Positions 8,243-16,282 of a DNA stretch of 43,889 bases are shown piece by piece. The notes beneath the pieces were generated by a model. It saw nothing but the letters and a program-made list of their open reading frames with translations, was not told the origin of the DNA and did no database searches. Source of the DNA: CAYQQR01 sp964420035 (GTDB lineage Bacteria; Bacteroidota; Bacteroidia; Bacteroidales; SM23-62). Where the stretch lies: positions 1-43,889 of the forward strand of contig CAYQQR010000037.1 of assembly GCA_964420035.1 (NCBI GenBank), written 5' to 3'. Numbering within the stretch: the stretch's first letter is position 1; every line of letters begins with the position of its first letter. The position numbers were made by a program, and so were the translations under genes.

Positions 8243-9040
8243 ATGAAGCAGTACCTGGAATTATTGGATCACGTTTTAGCGCGTGGAACAGAAAAAAAGG
8301 ATCGTACCGGTACGGGCACCATAAGCGTTTTCGGCTACCAGATGAGATTCGGGAATATCGCGGAACATTTTCCGCTTATGACCACCAAAAAATTGCATGT
8401 GCGTTCCATCATTCATGAATTGTTATGGTTCCTGGCCGGGGATACCAACACAAAATACCTGAACGAGAACAACGTGCGCATATGGAACGAATGGGCGGAT
8501 GATAACGGGGACCTGGGTCCTGTCTACGGTTACCAGTGGCGATCCTGGCCCGATTACCAAGGGGGACATATCGACCAGATCAGCAAAGTGATCGATTCAA
8601 TCCAAGACAATCCGGATTCAAGAAGACACATCGTAAGTGCCTGGAATGTAGGAGCGCTTGAAGATATGGCCCTTCCGCCCTGTCATATTTTGTTCCAGTT
8701 CTATGTTCGTGACGGGAAATTATCCTGCCAGCTCTACCAGCGAAGCGCAGACATATTCCTGGGGGTGCCGTTCAATATTGCCTCCTATTCCATCCTCACC
8801 ATGATGATGGCCCAGGTTACCGGGCTGGAAGCGGGAGACTTTGTCCATACCCTGGGGGATGCCCACGTATACCTGAACCACATCGAACAGGTCAAACTGC
8901 AACTCAGCCGCGATCCCCGCCCCCTGCCCCAACTCAAACTCAACCCGGAGGTCAGAAATATTTTCGAGTTCAGGTACGAAGACTTTGAGATCGTCAATTA
9001 CGATCCGCATCCGCATATCAAGGGAGAGATTTCAGTATGA
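8243..9040 (+). CDS. thyA: Thymidylate synthase
   Basis: A cytosolic enzyme converting dUMP to dTMP with 5,10-methylene-tetrahydrofolate as methyl donor and reductant. The 265-residue product matches the usual ~264 residues. The catalytic cysteine is at residue 147 in LPPCHILFQFY. The phosphate-binding arginine near the start (KDRTGTG), the SRRHI motif and the NIASY nucleotide-binding segment are all present. ATG 8243 gives the classical start MKQYLELLDHV; the in-frame ATG at 8198 would overlap the predicted promoter. It is followed 282 bp later by folA, the standard thyA-folA pair that recycles the dihydrofolate made by this reaction, but a block of repeats separates the two genes. Confidence 0.98.
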   Translation: MKQYLELLDHVLARGTEKKDRTGTGTISVFGYQMRFGNIAEHFPLMTTKKLHVRSIIHELLWFLAGDTNTKYLNENNVRIWNEWADDNGDLGPVYGYQWRSWPDYQGGHIDQISKVIDSIQDNPDSRRHIVSAWNVGALEDMALPPCHILFQFYVRDGKLSCQLYQRSADIFLGVPFNIASYSILTMMMAQVTGLEAGDFVHTLGDAHVYLNHIEQVKLQLSRDPRPLPQLKLNPEVRNIFEFRYEDFEIVNYDPHPHIKGEISV

Positions 9041-9290
9041 ATTCAGGATTCAGAATGAAGTTCCTCGGTTCCCTGCCTGCCGGCAGGCAGGCTGGGTTCC
9101 CGGGTTCAGCAGGAAGTAAGTAGTAAGTAGAAACAGCGACCCCGAGTACTCGGGGGAACGAGAAACAGGCGAAGCCAGAGCTACGGCGAGCGAAGCGAGC
9201 GAGAAGCAGCCGAAGGTCCCGAAAATCTAAAGCAGCAAAGCTGCTAAGATTTTCGGCACGGAACAACAGCCGAAGGCGGAACAACATTAA
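9041..9290. repeat. Composite repeat block between thyA and folA
   Basis: The spacer holds several distinct repeats. Heptamer words GAATTCAG/GATTCAG lie at about 9039-9056. A perfect 20-bp palindrome, CCTGCCTGCCGGCAGGCAGG, is at 9072-9091 and recurs at 43816-43835. AGTAAGT occurs twice at 9115-9128. The CCCCGAGTACTCGGGG element is at 9140-9155, within a ~48-bp inverse copy of 4648-4698. A long hairpin has arms CCGAAAATCT at 9219-9228 and AGATTTTCGG at 9247-9256, with inner arms AGCAG/CTGCT; it is related to the hairpin at 20170-20207. No ORF of note is seen. Confidence 0.85.
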
Positions 9291-9322
9291 TTCTAACCTA
9301 ACAATCTGTATAATCGATAGAT

Positions 9323-9814
9323 ATGAGCTTCTCGATAATTGTAGCTATCGCCGAAAACAACGCCATCGGAAAAAACAACGAACTCCTGTGGCATATCTCC
9401 GACGACCTGAAACGATTCAAAAAGATCACCGCGGGTCATACGGTCATCATGGGTAAAAAGACCTGGGAATCCCTGCCGGTAAGACCCCTGCCCAACCGCA
9501 GAAATATTGTGATAAGCGATGACCCCACCGATGATTTCAAAGGTGCGGAAACGGTCTATTCCATCCAGGAAGCCCTGGAGCAGTCAGATCCCGATGAGGA
9601 AAGCTTTGTCATCGGGGGAGGCTCTATTTATAAACAGTTTATGCCTTATTGCGATACTTTATACATCACCAGGGTGCATGAAAGCTTTGACGCCGATACC
9701 TTTTTCCCGCCTATCCCTGAAGATACCTGGGAAGAAATTTCACGGGAAGACCAACCCATGGATGAGAAACATGGGTTTTCCTGGTCCTACATCGTTTACA
9801 AAAAAAAATCCTGA
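9323..9814 (+). CDS. folA: Dihydrofolate reductase
   Basis: A cytosolic NADPH-dependent reductase regenerating tetrahydrofolate, essential after the thymidylate synthase reaction. The 163-residue product has the normal length. Conserved parts are visible in order: SIIVAIAENNAIGKNNELLWHI with the Met20-type loop, the acidic residue of SDDLKRF in the active site, the GHTVIMGKKTWESLP NADPH-binding segment, RRNIVIS, and the GGGSIYKQFMPYCDTLYIT region with the Gly-Gly pair. The start at ATG 9323 gives MSFSIIVAIAEN, typical of the family. It follows thyA in the same direction, separated by a repeat-rich spacer. Confidence 0.97.
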   Translation: MSFSIIVAIAENNAIGKNNELLWHISDDLKRFKKITAGHTVIMGKKTWESLPVRPLPNRRNIVISDDPTDDFKGAETVYSIQEALEQSDPDEESFVIGGGSIYKQFMPYCDTLYITRVHESFDADTFFPPIPEDTWEEISREDQPMDEKHGFSWSYIVYKKKS

Positions 9815-9869
9815 AGCCTGTATCAAAATAATTTATTACTTTCATCATGCGTCAACTAAACCCCTCATC

Positions 9870-10349
9870 ATGAAAAAGCTTACAGCCCTGTTTGTGTTCT
9901 TCCTGTCCCTGGCTTTGTATTCTTACGGACAGGCAGATAAGATCGTCGGTGTATGGTTAACCGGCGAAGGCGACTCCCAGGTCAGAATCTTTAAAGCCAC
10001 CAACGGAAAATATTACGGCAAGATCGAATGGCTGGACGAACCTTACGAAGAAGATGGCTCCCCCAAAGTCGACGATGAGAATCCCTTACCGGAACTCCAG
10101 GACAAACCCCTGCTCGGACTGCGGATCCTGAATGGTTTCGAATATAACCCGGAGGAAAAGGAATGGGAGAACGGAACCATCTATGATCCCGAAAACGGAA
10201 AAACCTACGATTGCTACATGTGGTTCGAAGACAATCCCGACGTTCTGCAAATAAAAGGCTTCGTTTTGGGTATGCGGTTCCTGGGCCGCGAAACCACCTG
10301 GACCCGGGAGTCGAAGATAAGAGAACTGCCGGCCGAGAATCCGGAGTAA
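9870..10349 (+). CDS. Exported DUF2147 family protein
   Basis: A 159-residue protein with a clear signal peptide (MKKLTALFVFFLSLALYSYGQA) and a mature domain matching the DUF2147 pattern: GVWLTGEGDSQVRIFK, YYGKIEWL, GLRILNGFEY, GTIYDPENGKTYDC and LGRETTWTR. Its members are small periplasmic or outer-surface beta-rich proteins of unknown function, common in Bacteroidota. ATG 9870 is chosen because it starts the signal peptide; the frame is open upstream only because it overlaps folA out of frame. The gene starts 55 bp after folA. Confidence 0.88.
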   Translation: MKKLTALFVFFLSLALYSYGQADKIVGVWLTGEGDSQVRIFKATNGKYYGKIEWLDEPYEEDGSPKVDDENPLPELQDKPLLGLRILNGFEYNPEEKEWENGTIYDPENGKTYDCYMWFEDNPDVLQIKGFVLGMRFLGRETTWTRESKIRELPAENPE

Positions 10350-10397
10350 TTGCCCGTCCACTATCGTACACCACTTGTAACACTACCGTGCATTTTT

Positions 10398-10417
10398 TTA
10401 AGACTTTTTTGTCTTAA
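10398..10417. terminator. AT-rich inverted repeat after the DUF2147 gene
   Basis: TTAAGAC at 10398-10404 and GTCTTAA at 10411-10417 form a 7-bp stem around six T residues. There is no following T run, so it is a weak terminator candidate at best and could equally be an operator for the next gene. Confidence 0.35.
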
Positions 10418-10490
10418 ATTAATGTTAAACCCTTGTTTTTATGGCTGTTATAAACTTTGGCACGTAAATTGACTTAATAGTGTCAGATGA

Positions 10491-10865
10491 ATGAAAATAA
10501 GAATGAACGTCATGAAAACAAGAGCACTGATAACCTCGACCCTATTTTTCCTGATTATTGCAGTTCACCTGAATGCAAGTCAGCCCGTAGCATTTGACCC
10601 GGGTAAAGACTCCAACAATGTTATCGCAGTAGAAAGCGAATTGGCAATGGACCGTTGGATGCTTAATTTCGATGAAGCAAACCGGGAAACTCATTTTGAA
10701 AGCACGGAAGCGAACCTGGAGATGGAATCCTGGATGCTGGATTTTGAAAACACAGGGGACCGGAGTAAACCTTTCTTCCCGGGGGAAGTCTTAAAAGTAG
10801 AAGATTGGATGCTGGGAAATACTTTTACTGAGGAAGAGATCAGTCTTGAAGATTGGATGATCTAA
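10491..10865 (+). CDS. Small exported protein with four E/D-x-W-M repeats
   Basis: A 124-residue product of unknown function. The N-terminus (from MNVMKTRALITSTLFFLI to about LNASQP) looks like a signal peptide; any of three nearby ATGs (10491, 10503, 10512) could start it. The mature ~95 residues are acidic and carry four spaced copies of a short motif: ELAMDRWMLNF, NLEMESWMLDF, VLKVEDWMLGN, and ISLEDWMI at the very C-terminus. Copies are about 24-36 residues apart and share the pattern acidic-x-W-M-hydrophobic. The repeated aromatic/methionine motif suggests a peptide recognised by a partner protein, but no function is assigned. A rho-independent terminator follows at 10916. I recall similar repeat peptides in other Bacteroidota but cannot name a family. 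Confidence 0.75.
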   Translation: MKIRMNVMKTRALITSTLFFLIIAVHLNASQPVAFDPGKDSNNVIAVESELAMDRWMLNFDEANRETHFESTEANLEMESWMLDFENTGDRSKPFFPGEVLKVEDWMLGNTFTEEEISLEDWMI

Positions 10866-10915
10866 AAAGCGAAACAGTCTTTTCGATAATTGTTTTAGGT
10901 TTATTATAAAAAATT

Positions 10916-10946
10916 CAGTGCTGCATAGCGCTGTTTTTTTATTTTT
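10916..10946 (+). terminator. Rho-independent terminator after the W-M repeat gene
   Basis: CAGTGCT (10916-10922) and AGCGCTG (10927-10933) form a 7-bp stem with one G-T pair around GCAT, followed directly by seven T. The T run also supplies part of the next promoter core. Confidence 0.8.
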
Positions 10947-10947
10947 G
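10940..10947 (+). promoter_or_regulatory. Candidate -7 element for the CoA-binding protein gene
   Basis: TATTTTTG matches TAnnTTTG and lies 16 bp before ATG 10964. It overlaps the T run of the upstream terminator, so the end of one unit and the start of the next share bases. No -33 match was found. Confidence 0.45.
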
Positions 10948-10963
10948 GCCAAACCCATGAACC

Positions 10964-11416
10964 ATGACAACAAAAGCCAGCATTGAGCGTTTTCTCAAGC
11001 CCAGAACCTTTGCCATCAGCGGTGTTTCCCGGAACCCTAAAAAATTCGGTGGTTCCGTTTACTTCGAATTAAAGAAGAAGGGATTCAAGCTTTATCCCAT
11101 TAATCCGAATACCGACAAGATCAACGGGGATCCATGCTACAGGTCGGTTTCCGATCTGCCTGCCGGGGTGGATCGTTTGCTTGTACTGACAAAGAAGGAA
11201 CAAACAGAAGCAGTCATCAGGGAAGCTTTGGACAAGGGGATCAAAAAGATATGGATCCAGCAGATGTCGGACACACCCGAAGCTTTGCAGCTGGCAAATT
11301 CCGGAGATGCTGAACTGATCCATAAACAATGCATCATGAAATTTGCCGAGCCGGTCACCGGTGTTCACAAGTTCCACAGGTTCCTGAACAAAATCTTTAG
11401 CGGACTGCCAAAATAA
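10964..11416 (+). CDS. CoA-binding domain protein (YccU-like)
   Basis: A 150-residue single-domain protein of the CoA_binding_2 Rossmann type. The nucleotide-binding pattern is visible as FAISGVSRNPKKFGGSVYFEL near residues 16-36, followed by YPINPNTDKINGDPCY and the second strand VDRLLVL. IKKIWIQQM lies near residue 90. Members are cytosolic, share the fold of the CoA-binding part of succinyl-CoA synthetase and bind CoA in several structures, but their physiological role is mostly unknown. The length matches the stand-alone family (~130-150 residues). It is monocistronic here, with its own promoter core, and faces the convergent RraA-like gene 11 bp away. Confidence 0.85.
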   Translation: MTTKASIERFLKPRTFAISGVSRNPKKFGGSVYFELKKKGFKLYPINPNTDKINGDPCYRSVSDLPAGVDRLLVLTKKEQTEAVIREALDKGIKKIWIQQMSDTPEALQLANSGDAELIHKQCIMKFAEPVTGVHKFHRFLNKIFSGLPK

Positions 11417-11427
11417 AAGACTGATCC

Positions 11428-12354
11428 CTACCAGGTCCGGTTCTTCATAAATTCATCCAGTTCTTCCCGGCTCATGGGCAGGAGATCAGGGTTTTCATCC
11501 AGCCACTGCAGAAAATCCTGCTTGATCTCGTCGGTCCACCGGCTGTCAATCTGACCGGGCGTATAAATGCCCTCCTTCAGGCGCTGGTGACCGAATTTAT
11601 CGCGCAACATGATATATTCGGCTGTTATGGCCACCTTTTCGGCCCGGTGCGGAGGAATGAAAATAACCCCTTCCCTTTTTGCCAGCACAATGTCTCCGGG
11701 CAAGACCACGGCTTCCCCGATACGAATGGGAACATTGATCCCGGTAAGCATCACATCCTTCAGATAGGTGGGATTCCATCCCCGTACATAGGCATTGAAC
11801 CCGTCGATGCTTTCAATGCCTTCCAGGTCACGCAGACTGGCATCGAAGACCACCCCGGTGCCGGATTTGACATAAATGGCATGGGCCAGATTATCCCCGA
11901 TCAGGGTACCATCGATCACCTTTCCAAAGCAATCGGCCACATAAACATCGCCCGGGTTCAGCATATCGATGGGCCAGGAGTTCATGGCCCCGATCATGCC
12001 GGCTTCATGACCGGCTTTTGTCCTTCGCTTCTTCAGCTCAGGAGATTCCGGGATATACACGGCCGTTAATGCCCTGCCTACAAATGGCCTGTCGGCGTGC
12101 ACCATCTTCCAGTCTCCGGCAAACTGGTTGTGATAGCCTTCCCCCCGCATCACGCCCCAGGCTTCTTCAATAGAAATTTTGAGGATCCGGTCCAATAACT
12201 CATCCGTAACCCTGGGCCTTCCATCCGGGTACCGCTCCCCCTCCCACTCTGCCGTATAAAACCTAACCTCATCAGGGGTGGTTAGCTGGGCGAATGAGGG
12301 ACAAACCGATAACCCGAATAAGATCAATCCCGCGAATAGACATGCTTTTTTCAT
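11428..12354 (-). CDS. Exported RraA-like (aldolase/decarboxylase type) protein
   Basis: A 308-residue product starting at ATG 12354 (MKKACLFAGLILFG), chosen because it opens a clean signal peptide ending near PSFAQ; a longer in-frame reading to 12459 has no such feature. The centre matches the RraA/HMG-aldolase fold: LNPGDVYVADCFGK, GTLIGDNLAHAIYVKSGTG, and VVFDASLRDLEGIE with the conserved Arg-Asp pair that binds substrate and metal. Later segments, PGDIVLAKREGVIFIPP, are also typical. Many family members cleave or decarboxylate 4-hydroxy-2-oxo acids; true RNase E inhibition is restricted to a subset of cytosolic RraA proteins, so that name is not applied. Being exported is unusual. Near neighbours are a BASS transporter and a Tat-exported enolase-superfamily enzyme, suggesting a shared organic-acid pathway. 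Confidence 0.8.
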   Translation of the reverse strand: MKKACLFAGLILFGLSVCPSFAQLTTPDEVRFYTAEWEGERYPDGRPRVTDELLDRILKISIEEAWGVMRGEGYHNQFAGDWKMVHADRPFVGRALTAVYIPESPELKKRRTKAGHEAGMIGAMNSWPIDMLNPGDVYVADCFGKVIDGTLIGDNLAHAIYVKSGTGVVFDASLRDLEGIESIDGFNAYVRGWNPTYLKDVMLTGINVPIRIGEAVVLPGDIVLAKREGVIFIPPHRAEKVAITAEYIMLRDKFGHQRLKEGIYTPGQIDSRWTDEIKQDFLQWLDENPDLLPMSREELDEFMKNRTW

Positions 12355-12460
12355 AATCGGAACATTTATATTATTAACAAACTTCGTAAAAATTTTGGTC
12401 ACAGAGTCTCGCGGAGAATTACAGATTATCACACCCACACCCAACCCCCACACCCTCATT

Positions 12461-12488
12461 CTGAATTCTGAACTCTGAATCCTGAATT
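12461..12488. repeat. Heptamer array CTGAATT/CTGAACT
   Basis: Four exact-period 7-bp units: CTGAATT, CTGAACT, CTGAATC and CTGAATT. Related words occur at 9039-9056, 36405-36420 and 43836-43852. It lies in the 175-bp spacer between the RraA-like gene and the transporter gene. Confidence 0.85.
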
Positions 12489-12522
12489 CTATTCCTCCCG
12501 CTGTGTTTCCGCTTCGCTGCCT

Positions 12523-12557
12523 CTACTTACTACTTGCTTCCTACTCCTTCCTCACTC
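12523..12557. repeat. Heptamer array overlapping the BASS gene stop
   Basis: Five 7-bp words, CTACTTA, CTACTTG, CTTCCTA, CTCCTTC and CTCACTC. The stop codon of the transporter gene (12530-12532, minus strand) lies inside it, so the array encodes the last residues (EEGVGSK). The same word family appears at 9115-9130 and 25095-25122. Confidence 0.75.
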
Positions 12558-13642
12558 CGTCCCCTCCACCAGGTCGCCAGCGAGGATCCGGTAATATTCA
12601 TCATCGGTCCGAAAACCGCAGGTGCCAAACCTACCGTGGCCACCTTACCCATCTCCAATGCAATGCCACTTGCCAGACCGCCGTTCTGCATACCCACCTC
12701 CAGGGCAATGGTCCTGCAGGACTGTTCGTCCATACGGATCAGTTTGCAAAAAGTATATCCCAAACCGTAACCGGCCAAGTTATGCAGGAGGCAGGCCAGG
12801 ATCAGGGCCAGGCCGATGGTGAGCAGACTGTCCCTCCCGGCTGCCGTAATGATGGTGATGATCACCGCGATACCCACCATGGATAAAAGGGCCAGCAAAC
12901 GGTCCAGGACCGCCCTTCGTTCCTGTACAAAACGCTTCAACAGCAACTCATTGAATGCCAATCCAATAACGATTGGTATAATGACGATTTTTGTAATACT
13001 CAACATCATTTCCCGGAAATCAACCGGAACGAACTGTCCGGCAAGGACCTTCATTAACGCCGGTGTGACCAGGGGCGCCAAAAACGTGGCAACCGCCGTA
13101 AGGGTAACCGACAGGGCCAGGTTGGCCTTGGCAATAAAGGACATCACATTGGAGGCCAGTCCGCTTGGGGAAGAACCCACCAGGATGATGCCGGCAGCGA
13201 TCTCAGGCGGGAACCCGAGGAGTTTGGCAATGCTGAAACCCACCAGGGGCATGATGCTGAACTGGCAAATGATCCCGATGACGACCCCCCGGGGCATGGT
13301 GATCACATCGGCAAAATTCTTCAAGCTCAACTGGGATCCCATCCCGAACATGATGATCTGTAAGAGGGGAACGATGAGCTTCTTCAGATCGAAATCACCC
13401 ACCTGGCTGAAGACTTCCGGGTAATTCATCGAGACCGTCACCGCGGCAAAGATCCAGATGGTATAGGCAAATTTTTTCAGCTTGTCGGAAAAATGAAAAT
13501 AAAGGGCCAGCAAGGCAAAGAAGAGGGTCAGGGCCGAACCGGTAAGTGAGGATTCTTTAAGAACCAGGGTAGCAAGGAAAAACAGAAGGGCTGCCAAAGC
13601 AAGCCCGCCAAACAGGCGAAGAAAAAACAGTTTCTGTTTCAT
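12530..13642 (-). CDS. Bile acid:sodium symporter (BASS) family transporter
   Basis: A 370-residue inner-membrane protein with about ten helices. The BASS/SBF hallmarks are present: FGMGSQLSLKNFADV in the first core helix pair, VGSSPSGLASNVMSFIAKAN with the crossed-helix sodium-site Ser/Asn residues, and EVGMQNGGLASGIAL with the second Gln-Asn sodium-binding segment. Members import organic anions (bile acids, pyruvate, pantoate and others) with sodium; the substrate is not readable from sequence. An N-terminal extension with two extra helices precedes the core. The gene is divergent from the enolase-superfamily gene (71 bp apart) and upstream of the RraA-like gene on the same strand, so it may bring in the substrate or product of those enzymes. 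Its 3' end is formed by a heptamer array. Confidence 0.88.
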   Translation of the reverse strand: MKQKLFFLRLFGGLALAALLFFLATLVLKESSLTGSALTLFFALLALYFHFSDKLKKFAYTIWIFAAVTVSMNYPEVFSQVGDFDLKKLIVPLLQIIMFGMGSQLSLKNFADVITMPRGVVIGIICQFSIMPLVGFSIAKLLGFPPEIAAGIILVGSSPSGLASNVMSFIAKANLALSVTLTAVATFLAPLVTPALMKVLAGQFVPVDFREMMLSITKIVIIPIVIGLAFNELLLKRFVQERRAVLDRLLALLSMVGIAVIITIITAAGRDSLLTIGLALILACLLHNLAGYGLGYTFCKLIRMDEQSCRTIALEVGMQNGGLASGIALEMGKVATVGLAPAVFGPMMNITGSSLATWWRGRSEEGVGSK

Positions 13643-13712
13643 GAATCAGGGATGAAAATCGTATCTTCAACGAGCACCAACTGAATCCCGAATATATCTA
13701 ATCCATGGCATT

Positions 13713-15107
13713 ATGAAAAATTATGATAATAAAAGCAGCCTCCGCAGACGCAGCTTTCTCAAAACCGCCGGTCTGGGCACCCTGTTCCTGGGCATGGGAA
13801 TGAATGGAAGGATCGCTGAAGAACTGGAATTCCTGACCTCCGGTGTAAACAGGTACTCTGCCCCTTCTGATTTGAAGATCACCGATATGCGGGTCGTGGT
13901 CCTGAACCGTCCAAGAACTCCCATCATACGCATCGATACCAACCAGGGGGTTTACGGATTGGGAGAAGTTCGTGATATTGCCACCCACGTGTATGCCCTG
14001 ATGCTGAAAAGCCGCATCCTTGGAAAGAATCCCTGCAATGTGGAACAGATCTTTAAGGAGATCAAGCAATTCGGATATCACGGCCGTCAGGGCGGCGGTG
14101 TTTCTGCCGTGGAGATGGCCCTGTGGGACCTGACCGGGAAAGTATTCAATGTACCGGTATACCAGCTCCTGGGGGGAAAATACAGGGATCATATCCGGCT
14201 CTATGCCGATACCACGCAATCCACCGTTCCGGAAGTCTATGCCCGGCGGATGAAAGAACGCAAAGAAAAGCATGGTTTTACCTTCCTGAAAATGGATTTC
14301 GGCATCGGCCTGATGCGGAATGTGCCCGGAACCATCATTAACCGGGAATGGTTCGAAGATTCTGACCGCCATGACCTGAAACAAAAATACCATCAAACCG
14401 AACATCCTTTTACCGGTATTCAACTTACAAACCAAGGCATTGATCAATTGGCCGGTTATGTCGATGCGGTCCGCAATGCCGTGGGCTATGAAATCCCCAT
14501 GGCTGCGGATCATTTCGGGCACATCGGGGTAAACACCTGCATCCGCCTGGGTCAGGCACTTGAACCCTACCGGCTTGCCTGGCTTGAGGACATGATTCCC
14601 TGGTTCTATACCGACCAGTGGAGGGAGATCACCCTGGCCATCAACACACCTACCCTTACCGGTGAGGATATTTACCTGAAGGAGGAGTTCATTAAACTGA
14701 TCGACACCCGGGCAGTGGATATGGTTCACCCCGACCTGGCAACGGCCGGGGGTATCCTGGAAACCAAGAAGATAGGCGATTATGCCCAGGAAAACGGGGT
14801 TCCCATGGCCATGCACTTCGCGGGCTCCCCGGTATCCTTTATGGCCAATATTCACTGTGCAGCAGCCACGGAAAACTTTATCGCACTGGAGCACCACTTC
14901 GTGGATATGGAGCATTGGGAGGACCTGGTAACCGGTATCGAAAAACCACTGGCAGACAGAGGTTATGCAAAGGTGCCGGATAAGCCCGGTCTGGGTATAG
15001 AACTCAATGAAGAAGTCGTGCGCGAGCACATGAACCAGGAGATCGGTTATTTCAAACCCACCCCGGAATGGGACGAGGTCCGATCCTGGGACCGTTTATG
15101 GAGCTGA
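13713..15107 (+). CDS. Tat-exported mandelate racemase/muconate lactonizing-type (enolase superfamily) dehydratase
   Basis: A 464-residue enzyme with a twin-arginine leader (SLRRRSFLKTAGLG) and a two-domain enolase-superfamily body. The metal ligands are Asp266 (MAADHFGH), Glu292 (AWLEDMIPW) and Glu318 (LTGEDIY), and the general base is His368 (MHFAGSPV). Spacings of 26, 26 and 50 equal those of mandelate racemase. The other base position reads Lys193-x-Asp195 (FLKMDFG) rather than Lys-x-Lys, and about 45 extra residues lie between it and Asp266. This points to the dehydratase-like members that act on sugar acids rather than to a true racemase. Such enzymes abstract the alpha proton of a carboxylate with Mg2+. 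The export signal means it would act in the periplasm. The exact substrate is unknown. Confidence 0.86.
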   Translation: MKNYDNKSSLRRRSFLKTAGLGTLFLGMGMNGRIAEELEFLTSGVNRYSAPSDLKITDMRVVVLNRPRTPIIRIDTNQGVYGLGEVRDIATHVYALMLKSRILGKNPCNVEQIFKEIKQFGYHGRQGGGVSAVEMALWDLTGKVFNVPVYQLLGGKYRDHIRLYADTTQSTVPEVYARRMKERKEKHGFTFLKMDFGIGLMRNVPGTIINREWFEDSDRHDLKQKYHQTEHPFTGIQLTNQGIDQLAGYVDAVRNAVGYEIPMAADHFGHIGVNTCIRLGQALEPYRLAWLEDMIPWFYTDQWREITLAINTPTLTGEDIYLKEEFIKLIDTRAVDMVHPDLATAGGILETKKIGDYAQENGVPMAMHFAGSPVSFMANIHCAAATENFIALEHHFVDMEHWEDLVTGIEKPLADRGYAKVPDKPGLGIELNEEVVREHMNQEIGYFKPTPEWDEVRSWDRLWS

Positions 15108-16205
15108 TCAATACTGAAGGGAAAAGGCAGCACGGGCATCCAGAAAATCGGCTACGTGCCGGTGGGCCTTGATGTTGATGCCGAAATAGAACCAGTCGGT
15201 GAACCGGAAAGCCAAGCCGTACCGCTGATAAACCGGTTCCATCGGTGTATGGGGTGCATAAAAATAGATCCCGAGCTGCTGTGAAAAAATGAATTTGCCC
15301 AGCAGGAATTCATTACCCACCAAAAACGCCCCTCGCTCATGCGGCAGCAATTCACCGTCTTCACCGGTCAGGTTACTTCGCCGGATGATCTCTATCTTGG
15401 AATGATCGCTCACCCATTCCGCCCCGGCAGTTATCCCGTTAACGCGACCGACCACCCGCGTATATTTCAGGGCAACCCCCATCACCGGGTAATATTCTTC
15501 GCCCTTGGTTGCCGTCTTGCCCGTACCCAGCAACACCAGGTCGAGACGATTCTTATAATCGTGCAGAACGATATCCGGGTCCTTGCTCCTGTTCGGGAAA
15601 TAAACGGGCCGGAAACTGTAATCCAGACCCAGGTTCAATCCCGGGAAATTGATTCCCTTATTGGGTTCCTTGATCCCGCCGTTGGAGATGTGATTGTAAT
15701 TGAATGCCAGCCGCGTGTTCCATCGTTCATTGAAACGGTAGTTCATCCCCAGATTCAGCATGGCTATGAAGCTCAGGTGCGTGGAATAAAAAAGATTCCG
15801 CGGATTGCTCTCTTCATCGTATACCCTGGTCATGAAAGCCGGTCCGATCCCGAAACGCACCGACCAGCTCAGGGGCTTGTGGGCATTGATGAAGGGTTCA
15901 ATAAAGGGATAAACCGAAACGGCAGATCCCAGGATATCCGGGTTATCGTAATTGGAATAAAAAACCGACACCCCGGCCCTTGGATAACAAAAGCAATAGC
16001 GCCAAACCTCCGGGTGCCGCAGGTGCCAGTTCAGGTCCACTTCAACGCCGAAGGGATTGGTATGCGAAATATCCTCTATCGATTTTGAATGGGGAATGAT
16101 GAAGCCGTAGTATGCCCTGCCTCCCAATACGAACAATGAGGTACTATCATCCTGGGCATGAACCAATTGTACCGCCAATATACATAAAATCAACGCCCGC
16201 TTCAT
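15108..16205 (-). CDS. Outer-membrane acyloxyacyl hydrolase / PagL-like lipid A 3-O-deacylase
   Basis: A 365-residue protein with a signal peptide (MKRALILCILAVQLVHAQ) and alternating amphipathic strands typical of an outer-membrane beta-barrel. The segment FNYNHISNGGIKEPNKGIN matches the PagL active-site pattern H-x-S-N, in which His and Ser act as catalytic residues; the catalytic Glu cannot be placed with confidence. Family members remove an acyl chain from lipid A in the outer membrane and are often annotated acyloxyacyl hydrolase in Bacteroidota, where the proteins are about this long. The C-terminus ends in aromatic FSLQY, as expected for barrel assembly. It is convergent with the enolase-type gene, with no spacer between the stop codons. 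Confidence 0.8.
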   Translation of the reverse strand: MKRALILCILAVQLVHAQDDSTSLFVLGGRAYYGFIIPHSKSIEDISHTNPFGVEVDLNWHLRHPEVWRYCFCYPRAGVSVFYSNYDNPDILGSAVSVYPFIEPFINAHKPLSWSVRFGIGPAFMTRVYDEESNPRNLFYSTHLSFIAMLNLGMNYRFNERWNTRLAFNYNHISNGGIKEPNKGINFPGLNLGLDYSFRPVYFPNRSKDPDIVLHDYKNRLDLVLLGTGKTATKGEEYYPVMGVALKYTRVVGRVNGITAGAEWVSDHSKIEIIRRSNLTGEDGELLPHERGAFLVGNEFLLGKFIFSQQLGIYFYAPHTPMEPVYQRYGLAFRFTDWFYFGINIKAHRHVADFLDARAAFSLQY

Positions 16206-16282
16206 GCCTTTGAATTTAGCAAAAACCTCGGGTCGATCGGAGATACGGAAAGAAATAATCGGCTGTAAGCTTTGTATGTTAT

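Noticed and set aside
11428..12354. RNase E inhibitor RraA
   Set aside because: The protein is exported and has a larger size than true RraA; the fold is shared with aldolases and decarboxylases, so only the fold was named.
13698..15029. 443-residue ORF on the minus strand opposite the enolase-superfamily gene
   Set aside because: It is a shadow of the plus-strand gene, which has a Tat signal and all metal ligands; the minus reading shows no domain or signal.
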